In this document: positions 58,961-64,000 of the stretch, in pieces
How the letters are laid out: each line of letters opens with the position of its first letter
How positions within the stretch are numbered: the first letter of the stretch is position 1
Assembly: GCA_947462335.1 (NCBI GenBank)
Contig: OX381708.1
Span: 41,853,377-41,917,376 of the forward strand
Length of the DNA stretch: 64,000 nt
Source of the DNA: Harmothoe impar
Lineage: Eukaryota; Annelida; Polychaeta; Phyllodocida; Polynoidae
Direction of reading: 5' to 3'
Position numbers and translations under genes: made by a program
Notes under the pieces: model-generated
Databases searched by the model: none
What the model was told of the DNA's origin: nothing
What the model saw: the letters and a program-made list of their open reading frames with translations, nothing else

Positions 58961-61959
58961 GAAGATCTGGGGGATTTAGGGTGGGTGTTGGGGTGGAGGG
59001 GGGTGGGGTCGTGTGTTAAACGTATATCTTTAGGGACTATGTGTCAGATGCAGTGCACATGTTCTGGGGATACTGATAAAGGATACTGATAAGCGGGTAT
59101 ATATAAGGAAAGGCTAGCGAAAAGCCTTGTGAAGATATAAGATTTCCCCAAGAGCCTATCAGTTGGTCAGTTCAAATTACATGTAAATAGACCTCTAAAT
59201 ACATGAAAGATGGATTATCATAATTAGTAGTTGATCTATTAAACATAAGATAAGATATTTATGTACATCTGAATGACGACCCAGGAGTGACCTGTCCTGT
59301 TGATATAAATATTGTGTTTATATTAGTATATATGATCAGTTTTAATATTTAGAATAAACCCTTGCCTCATCCTGGCTTCTTTCAGATAACATTATAAAGG
59401 GTCACCGGTTGGCGGGGACACCCTATAGAGAACAACGTCCAAAGCATATTACCGAATGATTCCAATACAAAGGTACCGTACTTATATCTAGTCATCAGAT
59501 GCCACATGAACCGGGGCGTGAAATCTGTGAATCTCAATTGGGGAGAGATGCATGGATGTCTAAATTCAATTATACAGGTATTTGGGGGTAAGGCCTCAAC
59601 AGGGCAGAAGTAATGAGGGGAAACTTGGCCAGATAAAATGAAGGGGTTTGGACTAAATGATAGCAAACATATAATAAATGGGTATCTGATTCCCACGTGG
59701 GGACTTATAGATGACCACAGACGGAGTTGGGGGTGGGGGTCACTAGAAAGGACCCCCCTCCCTTTCCCTCCGCCTACTTCATTCTTCTATTCCAAGGCAT
59801 TGGTTTGGTTACCCCCCCCCCCCCCTCCGGCCCCTTGCTAAAGCATAGAAGACGTAGAAATGTGAAGGTTTGTTTCATGTAACCTGACCTTACATGGCAA
59901 AACAGATGGAGCCATAATTCTTTTGACAGCACCTTTTGGAATTTTCTTTAGAGGGTTTTCTTTGACATTTTGTCACTTCGAGATCAGGATAAACACCTGT
60001 GTATAAGGGTTCCTTCGCGTTATCTAAACGATGCTCGTAGATGTTTCCTGACCATGAAACACAAGTTTTACCTTGGCTTTATTTGGTCCACCTCAGACTA
60101 TAGTTTAGATATCCCCTCACCTGCAGTGCTATTAGGCGTGTACATCTCAGACCTATTCTATACCTGCTGTCCACCCCTACACTGACCACTGAGCCCACCC
60201 CCTTCTCTGGCAAAACACCTCCATCATAGTACTCACAGGTGAGCGTGTGAACTTAGAGATCAGGGGGAGTGAGACTGTAACTATCTGATATAACACTGTC
60301 ATTGGTCACCACCTGTAGGCCGCCATCTTGTCCCTCTTGGCATTGATAATGTCCAATCTATAGGTTCACAGTTGGCACTGATGTAATCAAGCCAAATACA
60401 AAAATAAAATGTGTGTATCAGGTTCCCGCCAACAATAGAAAAAAGGCAGGAGAATATTGTGAGGGTAAATTCTAGGGCTTGAAAAGTAGTAGATCCTAAA
60501 ACGAAGGAAACCCCACAATTGGCCCTCCTGTGGCAATAGCATTGGAGTCAACCGGCTACACCACTATCTCCCGGCACCCCCACCCCTCCCCCTCTAGCCT
60601 CCTGGTCTGACCTCTAACCTGGCCGGTGCCCACCTGAATGTAGCGGGTGCCAGCTTTCACCTGAGTGGTCAGGTAATTACACCACCAATGGACAGCCTGC
60701 CCCACCCTGCCCCTCCCCTCAGACCCCCCTGATCCACATACCTCCAACCATCAATTCTTACCACACACCTCTATATGTGTGTACCCCCCATCCCTCATCC
60801 CCACTGAGGTGCACCACACCTAATTGATACGTAGGTGGTCAGTGAGGTCCACAGTTGTCACAATATAGACCACAGAGTCCCCCCTTCCCACTCCCTAAAC
60901 TACACATTCCCTGGAGTTAAACAGCTAATAACCCTCCCCGCTGTACAGAAACTATACTGAAATAATACGATCACTAATTTCCCCCCTGAAAATATATAAT
61001 GTATGTAGGCATGTAATATGATCAGTGCAATCATGCAAGATCCTTAAGACCTCGTGAGGTGGATGAGATTTTAATTCCTGGTCCATCCCTCCGACTAGAG
61101 GATACTATATCGGTAAAGGCTGTCGTGTCTGATTCCCTAGAATAACAGCTATCTTTTAATGATGACATATTCTATGTCATAGTGTTTACGGATGAATTCA
61201 GAAAAGATGTTTGAATCACTAAACCAAAAACATATGCCTTAAATATAATACACACCAGGAAGGTGAAAAGGTCGACATAAAGGGTTCTCTATATAGCCCA
61301 ACTGCACTAATGGTCCCTATGGTAGGCGAGTCTGGTGAAATTTAAACCTATTGTTCACTGCAGAAGGACCATTTGAAAGTACCCAACCCCCCTCTCACCA
61401 CGCACTCCTTTAGTACACATAATATACACACTGACCATAAGCAGATCTACAGATGTCTGCTGCTAAGGGGCCTTCACGGGGATTTGCCTCTGGATCCCTT
61501 TCATTGCTATTATCATCCCTCCCCAACTTAACCCCTGATGGATATGTCATTGCTCCTATTATCGCCCATCATCAGTGGCTCCCTCTTTCGGGGGAGAGGC
61601 GACCATCTTTTATTATGTCAATTGTACCCGTCCCCGTGTGAAATCTCCCTACCATCAATTTAGTCCAGATGAGGCGTGGCTACTCACATCAATAAAGCAA
61701 AATCTAAATAATTATCTAGCCCTCCCTCTCCCCTCCTTGGATGCTGAGAAAGCCCATAGAAAGGGGTAGGGATTGTGAGTGAGTAAGATGTGGACATCTT
61801 GGGGCGTGGTGGGTTGTCAGAAACACATTTAGGGGGATGAGTTAACATGCCCACTATCTGAGTTTCTGAGAGGGATGGGTAGTGAATGGTTAGATATGAG
61901 AGTTAGCATACAATAAATCCAGGCTCCATGACGCGAAATCGACGGCCGTGTATTTCTGT

Positions 61960-62070
61960 GAGTCCAGCATTGTCAGACTCTGGAAAGAGAGTCTAGCATT
62001 GTCACACTCTGGGAAGAGAGTCCAGCATTGTCACACTCTGGGAAGAGAGTCCAGCATTGTCAGACTATCT
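61960..62070. repeat. 29-bp tandem repeat, four copies, related to the foldback family
   Basis: The unit starts GAGTCCAGCATTGTCASACT and ends CTGGGAAGA. It matches loop and inner-arm sequence of the 20.45-kb foldback. A divergent piece, ACTATTGCCTGACCCTAAC, follows at about 62109. Confidence 0.8.
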
Positions 62071-64000
62071 ATTCATTTGAAGGAGTCCATCATCTAAACT
62101 GAGAGTTCACTATTGCCTGACCCTAACTAAAATATTTGACCTTTGTTAGTGTAAATATACTTTGTTGCGTTACAATTAATGTTTTTCATTTCATGAGTTT
62201 TGCAATTAAGGTTGCTTAATCAAAGTATACCTTTAGATACAGAAACGTCAAGAATCTGTGAAAACTCAGAGAGTCCATAGCCCAAGCCACTTAAAATTAC
62301 TTTTCATTTTCTCAGTGGATTTAGATGAATCCTTTACGTAATTCTCCGATTTTCGCCCAAACTATATATTTGTGGCTAATGGTTTCATGTCGTGGATTCT
62401 AGACTATACAGGGAGGGGGGGGGGGGTAACTACTTCAGTTTGGAATGGTTGGGTAGATGAAGAATGAGATTGGTGGAAGGAATGTGTTATCTTAGTTAGG
62501 CCTGTCTCCTCAGACAAGACATCTTCATCCGTTTATAGAGGTTGTATATGTGTTTGTATGTTGGGGATGTGAAAGGGAACATTTCTCTTATGTTTTTTTC
62601 CATCCAATTGATAACATCCGGTTGAGATTTGTCTCCCAATCCTACTAAAGTGAAATCAGGTTACAGTGTTCACACATTTTGGGGAACGGCTGGAAAGCCA
62701 TGCAGTTATTAATTATTGCCTTTTATATTTGGATTGCTTGACTGAAAAGAAAGAACCACATCATGCTGATCAACAAACACTGTCGAGCCTTTTGGATTGT
62801 TTCTTTTTTCTCAACATACCTTCATTTCATTGCCCAAAAAGGGGGTAATATTAGTAGTCAGGGCGGTGGTTGGGGCAGATTCATTTTTATATTATTCTTT
62901 TTTTCCTATCCAAAAATCCCGTATTCAAAATAAGGTGGTCTAATGGAGAGCGAATTTCAATTTGTAATGGCAATTATGCTACTCCATTCATTTGAATACC
63001 ATGGATTCTAAATATTGTTTTGTTTTCAACGTTTTCACATTTTGTGGGGTATCAAACCCAGGCACCTCCCAAATGGATCTAAATTTAGATAGGACCTTAG
63101 GTTTAAAAGTTCTTTTAAGTTCCCTCCCTATATATAGTCCGTATAACCAGTTAACTACCTACTACCTGCAGTATACCATGACCAAGGCACTTGCCACTTG
63201 CCACACCTCCCCATTACCACTGATTTATGAATGATGATTAAGATTTGATGGGAGAACACTTTCCTCCTTCACAGCCCATTTTATTCATTAGTAGCCCTAA
63301 TGATGCTCTTTGAAGAGGCCGTCCCGGGAGTGGAAGAGTGAGGAGGGGGAGGGGAGGAGGGTGTGTGAGACCCACAGGTGAGGGGTGATCAGAGAGGGGC
63401 TCCCTCCCCCAGAGCCCCCCCCCCCCTCCTACTCAGTGGCACATTCACACCCTAATCACCTACTCTCACATTTTCCCACACGACTGGAAAGGGCACTCTT
63501 TTTGTTGTCGTATCGTAAACCACTTATTTAACCCCCTCATATCCACACCCTTTCTTCAATGAAAGGAAAAAAGTCAAAGAGGCCGGAGGGATTCCAAAGG
63601 GACCTAGAGTTAGTACCTCTTGTTTCGGCCTCTTGTTCAGTTAGGCAAAGAAACTTATACCGCAGGTAAAGGGACATAAGTAAGTATAAAGATCTATACA
63701 GGTAACTCTGATGGGGAAAGACACAAACCACAGTAGAAAAATTTTACTATAAATATTAGATCTGGAATTGGAAAAAAAAGGTTTGAAGTTGAAGACAATT
63801 ATCTGATACCTTGCCTGCATGAGTGGGAAGAATGCTTAAAGTAACTAGAATAGACTGAAAATCTGAACCTCTGCTTCTCCTTTTCCCAGTGTGTGGGATA
63901 AATACGCGCGGCAATACGTTATACATTTCGAACAAAAAAGGCACCTGGCCTTTGACACAGCCGTCTGTTGACAATACTCTTTGAGCTACTTTATCTGTAG

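Larger units (their letters stand above)
57403..64000. other. Presumed MRPS6 intron or upstream flank
   Basis: I searched by eye on the - strand for the S6m N-terminal pattern (YELALIL, ENLGERxLPYR) and did not find it. The stretch otherwise holds one CpG-rich patch, the 29-bp tandem array, one - strand GACAAGATGGCGGC motif and oligo-G/C runs (59812, 62409, 63416 areas). Confidence 0.45.

Noticed and set aside
58820..58980. GC-rich open frames on both strands as an MRPS6 5' exon
   Set aside because: The translations (Pro/Gly/Arg-rich) show none of the S6m N-terminal pattern and the splice phases do not fit.

Overview
This is a eukaryotic, intron-containing nuclear genomic window from an invertebrate bilaterian animal. 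The evidence is GT-AG introns up to 11 kb, a developmental zinc-finger gene, a nuclear gene for a mitochondrial ribosomal protein, many microsatellites and very dense non-autonomous DNA transposons. The clade cannot be fixed from the sequence; a marine lophotrochozoan or an invertebrate deuterostome both fit. There is no operon, CRISPR array or prokaryotic signal, and no autonomous transposon was found.

Two genes are supported. The main one is a PRDM1 (Blimp-1) orthologue on the + strand. It has five coding exons: 32368-32532, 43602-43721, 43960-44091, 44371-44491 and 49046-51591. All junctions keep frame and together predict 1027 aa: a PR/SET domain, a long low-complexity middle, five C-terminal zinc fingers and an extended tail. 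A long AT-rich 3' UTR probably ends near an AATAAA at 53521. The first coding exon begins at a 3' splice site just ahead of the ATG, so at least one noncoding exon lies upstream. A CCAAT/GC-box cluster with a perfect donor near 25.6 kb is one candidate, and a promoter-like block with a good donor at 41.3 kb, inside intron 1, is a second. Tail-to-tail with PRDM1, on the - strand, is the terminal coding exon of MRPS6 (56273-56489); its 5' exons were not found.

Layout: 1-32 kb is gene-poor upstream DNA with foldback and miniature elements, GC-rich islands and recurrent short motifs. PRDM1 occupies 32-53.5 kb, with intronic repeats and one 200-N assembly gap (45947-46146). The convergent intergenic space at 53.5-56.2 kb carries two MITEs. 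From 56.5 kb onward there is MRPS6 intron or upstream DNA containing a 30-bp minisatellite.

The most unusual content is the collection of palindromic elements: one built from about ten self-complementary 18-bp units (21.5 kb), one carrying six CCCTAACAAGGGT hairpin units between oligo-G inverted ends (19.4 kb), and a related set of foldbacks sharing a TCAGGCA/TGCCTGA core (20.5, 30.5, 31.4-31.6 and 62 kb). In addition, a 17-bp GGGGACAAGATGGCGGC-type motif recurs nine times across the window.
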